Shown: in pieces, positions 1 through 6,030 of the stretch | How the letters are laid out: each line of letters starts with the position of its first letter | How positions within the stretch are numbered: position 1 is the stretch's first letter | Assembly (NCBI GenBank): GCA_045642965.1 | Contig: JAZUJX010000065.1 | Location: 1 to 6,821 of the forward strand | Source: Equadaptatus sp045642965 | GTDB taxonomy: Bacteria > Synergistota > Synergistia > Synergistales > Synergistaceae | Reading direction: 5' to 3' | Length of the DNA stretch: 6,821 nucleotides | The notes under the pieces: generated by a model | Seen by the model: the letters and a program-made list of their open reading frames with translations, nothing else | Databases searched by the model: none | Told to the model about the DNA's origin: nothing | Position numbers and translations under genes: made by a program

Positions 1-726
1 CAGATAGGCAAGGGGGAGCGCGTTAATCTGCGCTCGCTCTACGACGACGTTATATGCGTAAGCAACAAGGGTAAGCCTATACGCCCCTATACCAACGGAC
101 AGAAGGAATATATTTCCGCAATAAGGGAGAACGACATCACCTTCGCGATAGGTCCGGCGGGGACAGGCAAAACTTACCTTGCGGTTGCGCAGGCGGTAGC
201 GTTTCTTAAATCCGGCAAAGTCAACAGGCTTATACTTGTCCGTCCCGTCGTTGAAGCGGGAGAGAAACTCGGCTATCTTCCCGGCGGGCTGAATGACAAG
301 GTTGAGCCGTATCTGCGCCCGATTTACGACGCTTTTTACAATCTGATACCGGCTGAAAAATTCAACCGCTATTTTGAAAAAGGGGTAATAGAGCTTGCGC
401 CGCTTGCCTACATGAGAGGCAGAACCCTTGACGACAGCTTCATCATTCTTGACGAGGCACAGAATACTACTCCGGAACAGATGAAAATGTTCCTTACCCG
501 CCTCGGCTTCGGATCAAAGGCGGTAATCACCGGAGACATTACTCAGGTTGACCTTCCGGGCAACAAGGAATCAGGGCTCAGGATTATACGCGACATTCTG
601 AAAGACATTGAAGGCATAGCCTTCGTAAATCTTACAAACAGCGACGTTGTACGTCACGAGATAGTGCAGCGCATCGTAAAGGCGTATGAGGAATATGACG
701 AGAGAAGAAGACAGCAGAACGCTTAA
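1..726 (+). CDS. phoH: PhoH-family ATPase, 5'-truncated by window edge
   Basis: The reading frame is open from base 1 to the TAA at 724-726 and gives 241 residues, so roughly the first 80-100 residues of a usual ~320-residue PhoH are outside the window. Visible motifs, numbered from base 1: a Q-motif-like 'RPYTNGQ' before the nucleotide site, Walker A GPAGTGKT at residues 51-58 (bases 151-174), the family block RPVVEAGEKLGYLPG, 'APLAYMRGRTL', Walker B with DEAQNTT at residues 151-157, the TGDITQVDLP segment from residue 177, and DVVRH at 215-219. PhoH proteins are cytoplasmic P-loop NTPases related to helicase cores and linked to RNA metabolism; the exact substrate is not established. No PIN domain lies in the visible part, so this is the plain PhoH/PhoL type. 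The gene is overlapped at its 3' end by the next gene, and ybeY follows close by, a common phoH-ybeY neighbourhood. No catalytic residue is missing from the part seen. Confidence 0.96.
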   Translation, partial: QIGKGERVNLRSLYDDVICVSNKGKPIRPYTNGQKEYISAIRENDITFAIGPAGTGKTYLAVAQAVAFLKSGKVNRLILVRPVVEAGEKLGYLPGGLNDKVEPYLRPIYDAFYNLIPAEKFNRYFEKGVIELAPLAYMRGRTLDDSFIILDEAQNTTPEQMKMFLTRLGFGSKAVITGDITQVDLPGNKESGLRIIRDILKDIEGIAFVNLTNSDVVRHEIVQRIVKAYEEYDERRRQQNA

Positions 727-2770
727 ACTAATCTGGGAACAGCTATCTTTCCGGAGTTTGTTTGCCAAAGAGCGCAGGCATTATATGCTTTTCAGGATAA
801 TTCTCCTTGTATCCGCGTTTCTTCTTATAACAGGAAACTGGTATCTGTTCGAGCGCAAAACAAATTACAGGACGGGCTATCCTTCGCCCAAAACCTATTT
901 TGCAATCAGTTCGGCTGTTTACGAAGACAGGGAAGCCACCAAAGAACTGCGCGAACGCGCAGCTTCGCGCATAGTTGACGTAGTCGCAAAGGACGAGAAG
1001 AAAGCCTCGACAGTCACCCGTAATCTTACGGCTTTCAAAACAGGCAGCTATTCCGGAATTTTGAGCGAAGAACTCGCGGAGCTTTTCAAATCCCTGCCGG
1101 CGGCTTCAAGACGCAGCATTACAAAAGAAGTCCTGAGACTCGGAAGAGAGATAGGCTCCCGCGCAGAGGACGCAGACGAACAGTCTGCAATGATATGGCA
1201 CGAACTGAAATCGGTTCAGCTGTCTCAGGCCGACAAAAACGTAATTTATCAGATACTCAACACACTGCTGAGCCCGTACGTTATGCACGACAGCGAAATG
1301 ACGGAACGCCTGAAAAGCGACATAGCGTCCCACATCCCAGCTGTTGTCAGAAATATCCAGCCCGGCGCCGTGCTTGTGCAGAAAGGGCAGATAGTTACAA
1401 AGCAAAACGCCTCGATTCTGCGTGCACAGGGCTATTCTTCCGCATCTTTCCCGATACATCAGATAATTTTCGTGCTGCTGATAATAGCAGTATGGAGCAT
1501 CTGGCCGGTATGGATAGAAAACGGACTGAGACAGAGACTGACGCAGTCTGAATGGATGTACACCGCTGCGGTTCTTGTCCTGACCTGGCTGCTTGAAACA
1601 GTTTTCGCCCGCCTGAACGGCGGCTACGCAATGGCTGTATTGGGCTTGACAGGCTGGCTCTGTCTGACGCTTCCCGTATCGCTTTCCTACCACCTGATAC
1701 TCGGCGGCGGCACCATAAGCGTTCTTATAGCTTTCAACAACAACCAGACGCTTGTCGCGCTCGGTTTCCTGCTGGCTCTTTTCTCGGCAGGCATAGGCAG
1801 GATTATGTTTATTGATTATCCGGGCAGGAGAGGTTCAATTTGGAAAAGACTTTTCCTTTTGGGTATTCTTCTCGGAATTATTACACTTTTTGTAAACTGG
1901 GGCGCAGGAATGCCCTTAAACTACAAACAGACGGTCAACCTGTTCATGTTTTCGGCCGTATGGAGCACTCTTGTAATTGCCCTGCTTCCGATATGGGAAA
2001 CCGTGTTCGACGTAATATCTTCGCTGCGCCTGCTTGAACTCTGCGACCAGTCTCAGCCCCTGCTTAAAAGACTTCAGCTTGAAGCGCCGGGCACCTATCA
2101 TCACACGCTTATGACAGGAAATCTTGCCCTTGCGGCGGCTGACAAGCTTAAGCTTAACGGCGCCCTTATCAGGGCGGGAGCCTATTATCACGATATAGGC
2201 AAACTCAAAAATCCGCGGTATTTTATCGAAAATCAGCTTAACGGAGAAAACCTGCACGACAATCTGCAGCCTGTTTTGTCTGCGCAGATTATCATATCGC
2301 ACGTCAGGGAAGGTCTGGAAATAGCCTCAGCCAGCGGACTTCCCAAGTCTCTCTGCCGCTTTATAGCGGAGCACCACGGGACAACCGTAATGAAATATTT
2401 CTACAACAAGGCTGCCGCGCTCGGCGAGGACGTAATTCTTCCTCAGTTCACCTACCCGGGTCCCAAACCGCAGTCCATGGAAACGGCGCTTGTAATGCTT
2501 GCAGACTCTGTGGAAGCGGCGCTGAAAGCACGCAACAAACCGTTTGAAACCGAAGAGGAAATCCGCTCTATCGTAGAATCGGTCGTACGCTCGAAAATTG
2601 ACGAAGGACAGCTCGACAACGCGGAATTTACACTCAGGGAAATGCAGATTATAAAAGATACGTTCACCTCTGTACTGGTCTCCATATATCATTCGCGCGA
2701 AGTGTCCGAAATAGAGGACATTGTACAGAAAATCAAGGACGAAAAAGGCAGCGCGGCTGATGAAGATTAA
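686..2770 (+). CDS. pgpH: 7TM-HD membrane phosphohydrolase (PgpH/YqfF type), probable cyclic di-AMP phosphodiesterase
   Basis: The protein has 694 residues if the ATG at 686 is used, or 691 from the in-frame ATG at 695; neither start has a well-spaced ribosome binding site, so the start is uncertain. Layout: a short basic cytoplasmic N-terminus, transmembrane helix 1 (about residues 34-52), an extracytoplasmic 7TMR-HDED domain (about 56-255), seven hydrophobic helices (about 257-436), then a cytoplasmic HD domain. Metal-site motifs are all present: YHHTL at 471-475, HDIGK at 502-506, the HV histidine at 539, EHHGT at 562-566 and the LADS aspartate at 607. The 'YPGPKP' block before the last one is also typical. 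Listeria PgpH of this architecture degrades c-di-AMP to pApA; that substrate is inferred here from family membership. The gene overlaps phoH by 32-41 nt and ybeY by 11 nt, so it is part of the same transcript. Nothing in the catalytic core looks degraded. Confidence 0.93.
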   Translation: MRNMTREEDSRTLKLIWEQLSFRSLFAKERRHYMLFRIILLVSAFLLITGNWYLFERKTNYRTGYPSPKTYFAISSAVYEDREATKELRERAASRIVDVVAKDEKKASTVTRNLTAFKTGSYSGILSEELAELFKSLPAASRRSITKEVLRLGREIGSRAEDADEQSAMIWHELKSVQLSQADKNVIYQILNTLLSPYVMHDSEMTERLKSDIASHIPAVVRNIQPGAVLVQKGQIVTKQNASILRAQGYSSASFPIHQIIFVLLIIAVWSIWPVWIENGLRQRLTQSEWMYTAAVLVLTWLLETVFARLNGGYAMAVLGLTGWLCLTLPVSLSYHLILGGGTISVLIAFNNNQTLVALGFLLALFSAGIGRIMFIDYPGRRGSIWKRLFLLGILLGIITLFVNWGAGMPLNYKQTVNLFMFSAVWSTLVIALLPIWETVFDVISSLRLLELCDQSQPLLKRLQLEAPGTYHHTLMTGNLALAAADKLKLNGALIRAGAYYHDIGKLKNPRYFIENQLNGENLHDNLQPVLSAQIIISHVREGLEIASASGLPKSLCRFIAEHHGTTVMKYFYNKAAALGEDVILPQFTYPGPKPQSMETALVMLADSVEAALKARNKPFETEEEIRSIVESVVRSKIDEGQLDNAEFTLREMQIIKDTFTSVLVSIYHSREVSEIEDIVQKIKDEKGSAADED

Positions 2771-3260
2771 TATACAGCAGAACAGTTTTCCCGAAATTTT
2801 CGGTATAAAAGATACGCACGGATTTATTTCGGCAGTTGAAAAACTGGGGCAGGCAAAGCTTGAAGAGCTGAAACTCGTTCCTGAACAAACCTCTGAAATA
2901 TCCTTTGCACTCACCTTTGCGGACAAAGAAGAAATGCGCGCCGTCAATTTCCGTTACAGGGAAGTGGACGCGCCTACGGACGTCCTCTCGTTTCCTCTCT
3001 GGGAAAACGAAGAGGGGCTGTATATACCTCCGGAGGACTGGCAGGAACTGCCGCTTGGCGACGTGCTTGTCTGTCCTGAGGTTGTAATATCCAATGCTGC
3101 TGAAAACAGCAAACAGCCCGCCGAAGAGCTTGCCCTCGTAATATTTCACGCAATGCTTCACCTGACAGGCTTCGACCACGACACGGAAGAACGCAGGAAA
3201 GAAATGTGGGAGCTTCAGGACGGGCTTGTTGAACAGCTTATGAAGGAACTGAAACAATGA
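2760..3260 (+). CDS. ybeY: YbeY endoribonuclease / 16S rRNA maturation factor
   Basis: The protein has 166 residues from the ATG at 2760, close to the family norm. An in-frame TTG at 2721 would add 13 basic residues inside the upstream gene and is less likely. The zinc-binding motif H-x3-H-x5-H is intact at His130, His134 and His140 (HAMLHLTGFDH). The glycine usually found after the first histidine is alanine here. Other family blocks are TDVLSFPL at 73-80, with Arg67 just before it, and LGDVLVCPEV at 99-108. YbeY is a cytoplasmic single-strand-specific metalloendoribonuclease needed for 16S rRNA 3'-end maturation and late 30S quality control. The start overlaps the pgpH stop by 11 nt and there is only a distant AAGG at 2745-2748 upstream, which suggests translational coupling. 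The stop overlaps the era start (ATGA), an arrangement that fits the known functional link of YbeY and Era in 16S maturation. Confidence 0.96.
   Translation: MKINIQQNSFPEIFGIKDTHGFISAVEKLGQAKLEELKLVPEQTSEISFALTFADKEEMRAVNFRYREVDAPTDVLSFPLWENEEGLYIPPEDWQELPLGDVLVCPEVVISNAAENSKQPAEELALVIFHAMLHLTGFDHDTEERRKEMWELQDGLVEQLMKELKQ
3243..3247 (+). promoter_or_regulatory. Ribosome binding site of era
   Basis: AAGGA lies nine bases before the era ATG at 3257, inside the end of ybeY. It supports this start and shows that era can be initiated independently of coupling. Confidence 0.7.
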
Positions 3261-4171
3261 CGGACAAACCTGTACACTGCGGCTTTGTTGCCCTGCTCGG
3301 ACGTCCCAACGTCGGAAAATCCTCGCTCATAAACGCGCTGCTCAGGGAAAAAGTCGCCGCAGTCTCGCCGAAAGCACAGACGACGCGAAACGCTGTGCGC
3401 TGTATTCTCACGGACGATACAAAACAGATAATTTTTGTTGATACCCCCGGTATGCATATTCCGAAGCACGCACTCGGGGAATTTATGCTGCACGAAATCA
3501 CGGAATCCCTTATGTGCGTTGATGCCGTTTGCTTTGTTGTTGAAGCCGGCGACAGGACAATAGGCTCCAAAGAAAAAATGATCGCCGATATGTTGGCGCA
3601 GATGAATATCCCGATCGTTATGGCTCTGAACAAGACAGATCTGCTGGACAAAACAGAACTTTACAAAAAAACAGCCGAAATATACGAAAAAGCGCTGAAA
3701 CCGTCCGCAATCATACCTGTTTCGGCTGCGACAGGCGACAACCTGACGCTTTTGGCAGACGAAATAGCCAAAGTGCTTCCAGTGCAGGAACCGGTATATC
3801 CGCCTGACATGCTCATGGACTCAACCGAAAAATTTCTTGCGGCAGAGGTTATACGCGAAAAAGTGTTCAGGCTGACGGACGAAGAGGTTCCGCACAGCGT
3901 TGCGGTCGTTATTGACGAATACAAAACGCCGGACGAATTTCCGAAGCTCAAAACCGCGCGGATATCCGCCACAATCATTGTGGACCGTGCCGGACAGAAG
4001 GGAATAATAATCGGACGTCAGGGCAGCAAACTCAAAGAAATCGGTTCCGCTGCCAGAAAAGAGCTTGAAGAACGCACGGGCTGTCCCGTCTTTTTGCAGC
4101 TTTGGGTAAAGGTAAAACCGAACTGGAGAAAATCCGAAGACGAACTCAGGCGTCTGGGGTACAGCTTTTGA
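3257..4171 (+). CDS. era: GTPase Era, 30S ribosome assembly factor
   Basis: The protein has 304 residues, normal for Era. GTPase motifs in order: G1 GRPNVGKS at 15-22, G2 QTTRN at 41-45, G3 DTPG at 62-65, G4 NKTD at 125-128 and G5 VSA at 155-157. The C-terminal KH domain carries its RNA-binding loop GRQG at 253-256 and ends in the family signature 'LWVKVKPNWRKSEDELRRLGY'-like tail. Era binds the 3' end of 16S rRNA next to the anti-Shine-Dalgarno sequence and couples GTP hydrolysis to late 30S assembly; it acts in the cytoplasm and near the membrane. The ATG overlaps the ybeY stop by four bases, and the TGA overlaps the TTG start of recO. Unlike the Bacillus order, no dgkA or cdd gene separates it from ybeY. 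All GTPase and KH residues expected for activity are present. Confidence 0.98.
   Translation: MTDKPVHCGFVALLGRPNVGKSSLINALLREKVAAVSPKAQTTRNAVRCILTDDTKQIIFVDTPGMHIPKHALGEFMLHEITESLMCVDAVCFVVEAGDRTIGSKEKMIADMLAQMNIPIVMALNKTDLLDKTELYKKTAEIYEKALKPSAIIPVSAATGDNLTLLADEIAKVLPVQEPVYPPDMLMDSTEKFLAAEVIREKVFRLTDEEVPHSVAVVIDEYKTPDEFPKLKTARISATIIVDRAGQKGIIIGRQGSKLKEIGSAARKELEERTGCPVFLQLWVKVKPNWRKSEDELRRLGYSF
4156..4159 (+). promoter_or_regulatory. Ribosome binding site deciding the TTG start of recO
   Basis: GGGG at 4156-4159 is separated by eight bases from the TTG at 4168. This spacing favours that TTG over the in-frame TTG at 4102, which lies deep inside the KH-domain coding region of era and would add 22 residues not expected in RecO. 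Confidence 0.55.
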
Positions 4172-4905
4172 TACCTGACGCGAAAGAAAGCGAACTGCTC
4201 AAGCAGGGCTATTACACAGCAAGCGGCACCGTCCTCAAACGGAAAGAGGGGCTGAAAAATTCCCAGTCCCTTCTGCTTTTTCTTAAAGGTTACGGAATAG
4301 TGTGGGTTTCTGCGCCTTCAGGAAGCAAAAGCCGCTTCGCAGGGGCAGGTGAGCCTATGGTATGGGGCAGTTATGAGCTGTACAAAAGCCCCGGACGTTT
4401 TTACGTTAAAAGCGCCGAAATAAAAGAAGATTTTCTCAGCGTGCGGAGCAGTCCCAAAAAGCTGACAACCGCCGTCAGCCTTTACCGGCTTATTTCGCAG
4501 ACAATTTATCAGGAACATGAAAACGATAGGGCTTTAAATCTGCTTTGGAGCTGTATGCTGCTGCTTAACAGCGGCTGTCCGGCTGAAACGGTAAAATTCA
4601 GATTTATATGGCGTCTGCTGAAATATCTCGGACTTGCGCCGTCGCTTACAAACTGCGTCAGCTGCTCGGCTCCGCTGAAAAATGCGTTCGCCGCGCACGA
4701 CGGGCTTTTATGTGAAAAATGCGCTTCCGCTGGGAACAAACTCAGCGCAGAGCAGCTTGCGGAACTGCAGGCGGCAGCCATGCTTCCGCAGGAAAAATTT
4801 GCCGAATGGGCAAAGGGCAGAGCCGGTGCGGACAATTCAGAATTTGAAATTTTTGAAGAATACGGCAGATACCTTAAATCGTTTTTCGCCGGACTGGGCT
4901 ACTAA
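4168..4905 (+). CDS. recO: DNA repair protein RecO
   Basis: I place the start at the TTG at 4168, whose first bases form a TTGA overlap with the era stop; this gives 245 residues, typical of RecO. The N-terminal segment (about 12-90, starting near QGYYTASGTVLKRKEG) fits the OB fold, and the rest is the helical RecO C-terminal domain. A four-cysteine zinc site is visible: Cys163 and Cys166 (CVSC), then Cys182 and Cys185 (CEKC). Some RecO proteins have such a site and E. coli RecO lacks it. RecO works with RecR, often RecF, to load RecA onto SSB-coated single-stranded DNA and to anneal strands in recombinational repair. The OB part is divergent, so the call rests on the cysteine site, length, and the conserved era-recO-glyQ order. 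It is the last gene of the overlapping cluster and is followed by a probable terminator region. Confidence 0.9.
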   Translation: MIPDAKESELLKQGYYTASGTVLKRKEGLKNSQSLLLFLKGYGIVWVSAPSGSKSRFAGAGEPMVWGSYELYKSPGRFYVKSAEIKEDFLSVRSSPKKLTTAVSLYRLISQTIYQEHENDRALNLLWSCMLLLNSGCPAETVKFRFIWRLLKYLGLAPSLTNCVSCSAPLKNAFAAHDGLLCEKCASAGNKLSAEQLAELQAAAMLPQEKFAEWAKGRAGADNSEFEIFEEYGRYLKSFFAGLGY

Positions 4906-4920
4906 GCAGCTGTTCCAAGT

Positions 4921-4981
4921 ACGCCGTATAATTGACAATTATACAAGCAACTGACAGCCGCCCGGCGTTTTGTTCGTTTTT
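4921..4981 (+). terminator. Probable intrinsic terminator region downstream of recO (non-canonical shape)
   Basis: Sixteen bases after the recO stop, ACGCCG at 4921-4926 is exactly complementary to CGGCGT at 4963-4968, and the 3' arm runs into a T-rich tract (4968-4981, TTTTGTTCGTTTTT). Between the arms sits an A/T-rich hairpin (TATAATT at 4927-4933 with AATTATA at 4937-4943), which would stack on the outer stem and leave a 19-base bulge on the 3' side. A competing short pairing GCCG/CGGC (4957-4960 with 4963-4966) has only a two-base loop. The position fits termination of the phoH-recO transcript. The large bulge and interrupted T tract make it weaker than a textbook terminator. Confidence 0.45.
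4926..4944. repeat. Perfect 19-bp palindrome (9-bp arms, one central base)
   Basis: GTATAATTG at 4926-4934 and CAATTATAC at 4936-4944 are exact reverse complements around a single A at 4935. The element reads TATAAT on both strands and contains TTGACA at 4932-4937 on the + strand. It could be part of the terminator fold, a binding site for a dimeric regulator, or both. I see no well-matched partner box at 16-18 bp for either TATAAT, so I do not call it a promoter. Confidence 0.8.
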
Positions 4982-5002
4982 GACGAATTTTCGCTGTCGC
5001 GG

Positions 5003-5031
5003 TTGAAATATTCAGGCATTTTTTGTAAAAT
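5003..5031 (+). promoter_or_regulatory. Candidate sigma70-type promoter for glyQS
   Basis: TTGAAA at 5003-5008 (5 of 6 to the -35 consensus) is followed after exactly 17 bases by TAAAAT at 5026-5031 (5 of 6 to the -10 consensus). The spacer and flanks are A/T-rich. Transcription would start near 5037-5040, giving a leader of about 82-85 nt before the glyQ GTG. The position after the recO terminator region and before a gene pair with its own strong ribosome binding site supports it. Experimental start-site data are lacking. Confidence 0.55.
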
Positions 5032-5038
5032 TATCCGG

Positions 5039-5080
5039 CAGATGCGTTGCAGTGTTTCTGTCGGGTGACGCTCTGTTTTT
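5039..5080 (+). promoter_or_regulatory. Leader hairpin followed by T5, possible glyQ attenuator or 5'-end stabilising stem
   Basis: CAGA-t-GCGT at 5039-5047 pairs with ACGCTCTG at 5068-5075, giving eight base pairs with one bulged T at 5043. The 3' arm is followed directly by TTTTT at 5076-5080. The 20-base loop may fold further through GCAG (5049-5052) and CTGT (5058-5061, one G-U pair). The stem lies at the predicted 5' end of the glyQS transcript. It resembles a weak intrinsic terminator, but no clear antiterminator pairing is visible and it has neither the T-box consensus nor a glycine-riboswitch core. Confidence 0.35.
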
Positions 5081-5106
5081 GTGGCTGTTTGATTGTAATT
5101 AAGCCG

Positions 5107-5113
5107 AAGGGGG
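5107..5113 (+). promoter_or_regulatory. Ribosome binding site deciding the GTG start of glyQ
   Basis: AAGGGGG is separated by eight bases from the GTG at 5122. It selects this GTG over the in-frame upstream GTG at 5065 and TTG at 5047, which would add a cysteine-rich stretch not found in GlyQ. Confidence 0.8.
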
Positions 5114-5121
5114 CATATACA

Positions 5122-6030
5122 GTGGATTTTCAGGAAATTATATTGCGGTTGAATGCCTATTGGGCATCGCAGGGCTGCATTATCCAGCAGCCGTACGATA
5201 TGGAGAAGGGCGCGGGTACAATGAACCCTGCGACGACCCTGCGTGTTCTCGGTCCCGAACCGTGGCGCGTTGCGTATGTTGAACCTTCAAGACGTCCTAC
5301 GGACGGACGCTACGGGGAAAACCCGAACAGACTTCAGCACTATTATCAGTATCAGGTTATTATCCAGCCTGCGCCGGACAATATTCAGGAGCTTTACATC
5401 AACAGTCTGAAAGCTCTCGGCATTGACCCTGCGGAGCATGACATACGTTTTGTTGAAGACGACTGGGAAAACCCGACAACCGGCGCATGGGGGCTCGGCT
5501 GGGAGGTTTGGCTCGACGGTATGGAAGTAACGCAGTTCACCTATTTCCAGCAGATGGGTTCAATCGACATGGATATAGTTCCTTCCGAAATCACTTACGG
5601 ACTTGAGCGTATAGCGATGTTCGTTCAGAAGGTCGAGAACGTCTACGATCTCAGCTGGGTAGGTGACGTTAAGTACGGCGACGTGCACCACAAGGGCGAA
5701 GTCGAACATTCAACCTACAATTTTGAAATTGCCGATACCGATATGCTTTTCAAGCTTTTTAACATGTACGAAGCCGAAGCAAAGCACATTCTTGAAAAAG
5801 GTCTTGTACTTCCCGCTTACGACTACGTTCTCAAATGCTCGCATTCCTTCAACCTGCTTGACGCGCGCAACGCCATAAGCGTTACGGAGCGCACCGGATA
5901 CATCGGCCGCGTTCGCGCAATAGCAAGCGCCTGCTGCAAAGCATATTTGAAGCAGCGCAGGGAAATGGGCTGGCCGCTCAACGGAAAATTCGGCACGCCC
6001 GCTTTTGAAACGGAAGGGGGAGAGCAGTAA
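5122..6030 (+). CDS. glyQ: Glycyl-tRNA synthetase alpha subunit
   Basis: From the GTG at 5122 the protein has 302 residues and begins (M)DFQEIILRLNAYW, as expected for this family. It is the catalytic class II core of the alpha2-beta2 glycyl-tRNA synthetase, which activates glycine with ATP and charges tRNA-Gly in the cytoplasm. Visible family blocks: QGCIIQQPYDMEKGAGTMNPAT (about 17-38), the motif 2 region AYVEPSRRPTDGRYGENPNR (51-70), DDWENPTTGAWGLGWEVWLDG (about 113-133), VTQFTYFQQMG (136-146), and EITYGLERIAMF (156-167), the motif 3 equivalent. The C-terminal helical part ends in a short acidic tail. It is separated from recO by 216 bases with a candidate promoter, and its stop shares a base with the glyS start, so the two subunits are translated together. 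High conservation makes this call secure. Confidence 0.98.
   Translation: MDFQEIILRLNAYWASQGCIIQQPYDMEKGAGTMNPATTLRVLGPEPWRVAYVEPSRRPTDGRYGENPNRLQHYYQYQVIIQPAPDNIQELYINSLKALGIDPAEHDIRFVEDDWENPTTGAWGLGWEVWLDGMEVTQFTYFQQMGSIDMDIVPSEITYGLERIAMFVQKVENVYDLSWVGDVKYGDVHHKGEVEHSTYNFEIADTDMLFKLFNMYEAEAKHILEKGLVLPAYDYVLKCSHSFNLLDARNAISVTERTGYIGRVRAIASACCKAYLKQRREMGWPLNGKFGTPAFETEGGEQ
6012..6024 (+). promoter_or_regulatory. Purine-rich ribosome binding site of glyS
   Basis: A 13-base purine run (GGAAGGGGGAGAG) near the end of glyQ lies just before the glyS ATG at 6030. It supports strong re-initiation in addition to coupling through the shared stop/start base. Confidence 0.7.

Noticed and set aside
1106..1693. 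195-codon open frame on the - strand inside the HD phosphohydrolase gene
   Set aside because: It lies wholly opposite a well-supported conserved gene, has no recognisable domain, and arises from codon bias on the coding strand.
2327..2947. 206-codon open frame on the - strand across the pgpH-ybeY junction
   Set aside because: It is antisense to the conserved HD domain and to YbeY, and its translation shows no family motif.
4102..4167. Upstream TTG start for recO adding 22 residues
   Set aside because: The extension is the out-of-frame reading of the Era KH-domain tail; the TTG at 4168 has a better spaced GGGG and fits RecO length.
4980..5009. Alternative promoter TTGACG (4980-4985) with TGAAAT (5004-5009)
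   Set aside because: The -10 match is only 4 of 6 with 18-bp spacing; the TTGAAA/TAAAAT pair just downstream is better.
5038..5121. T-box or glycine riboswitch leader for glyQS
   Set aside because: The predicted leader is only about 85 nt, has no T-box AGGGTGG...CCGCG sequence, and lacks a glycine aptamer-like tandem structure.
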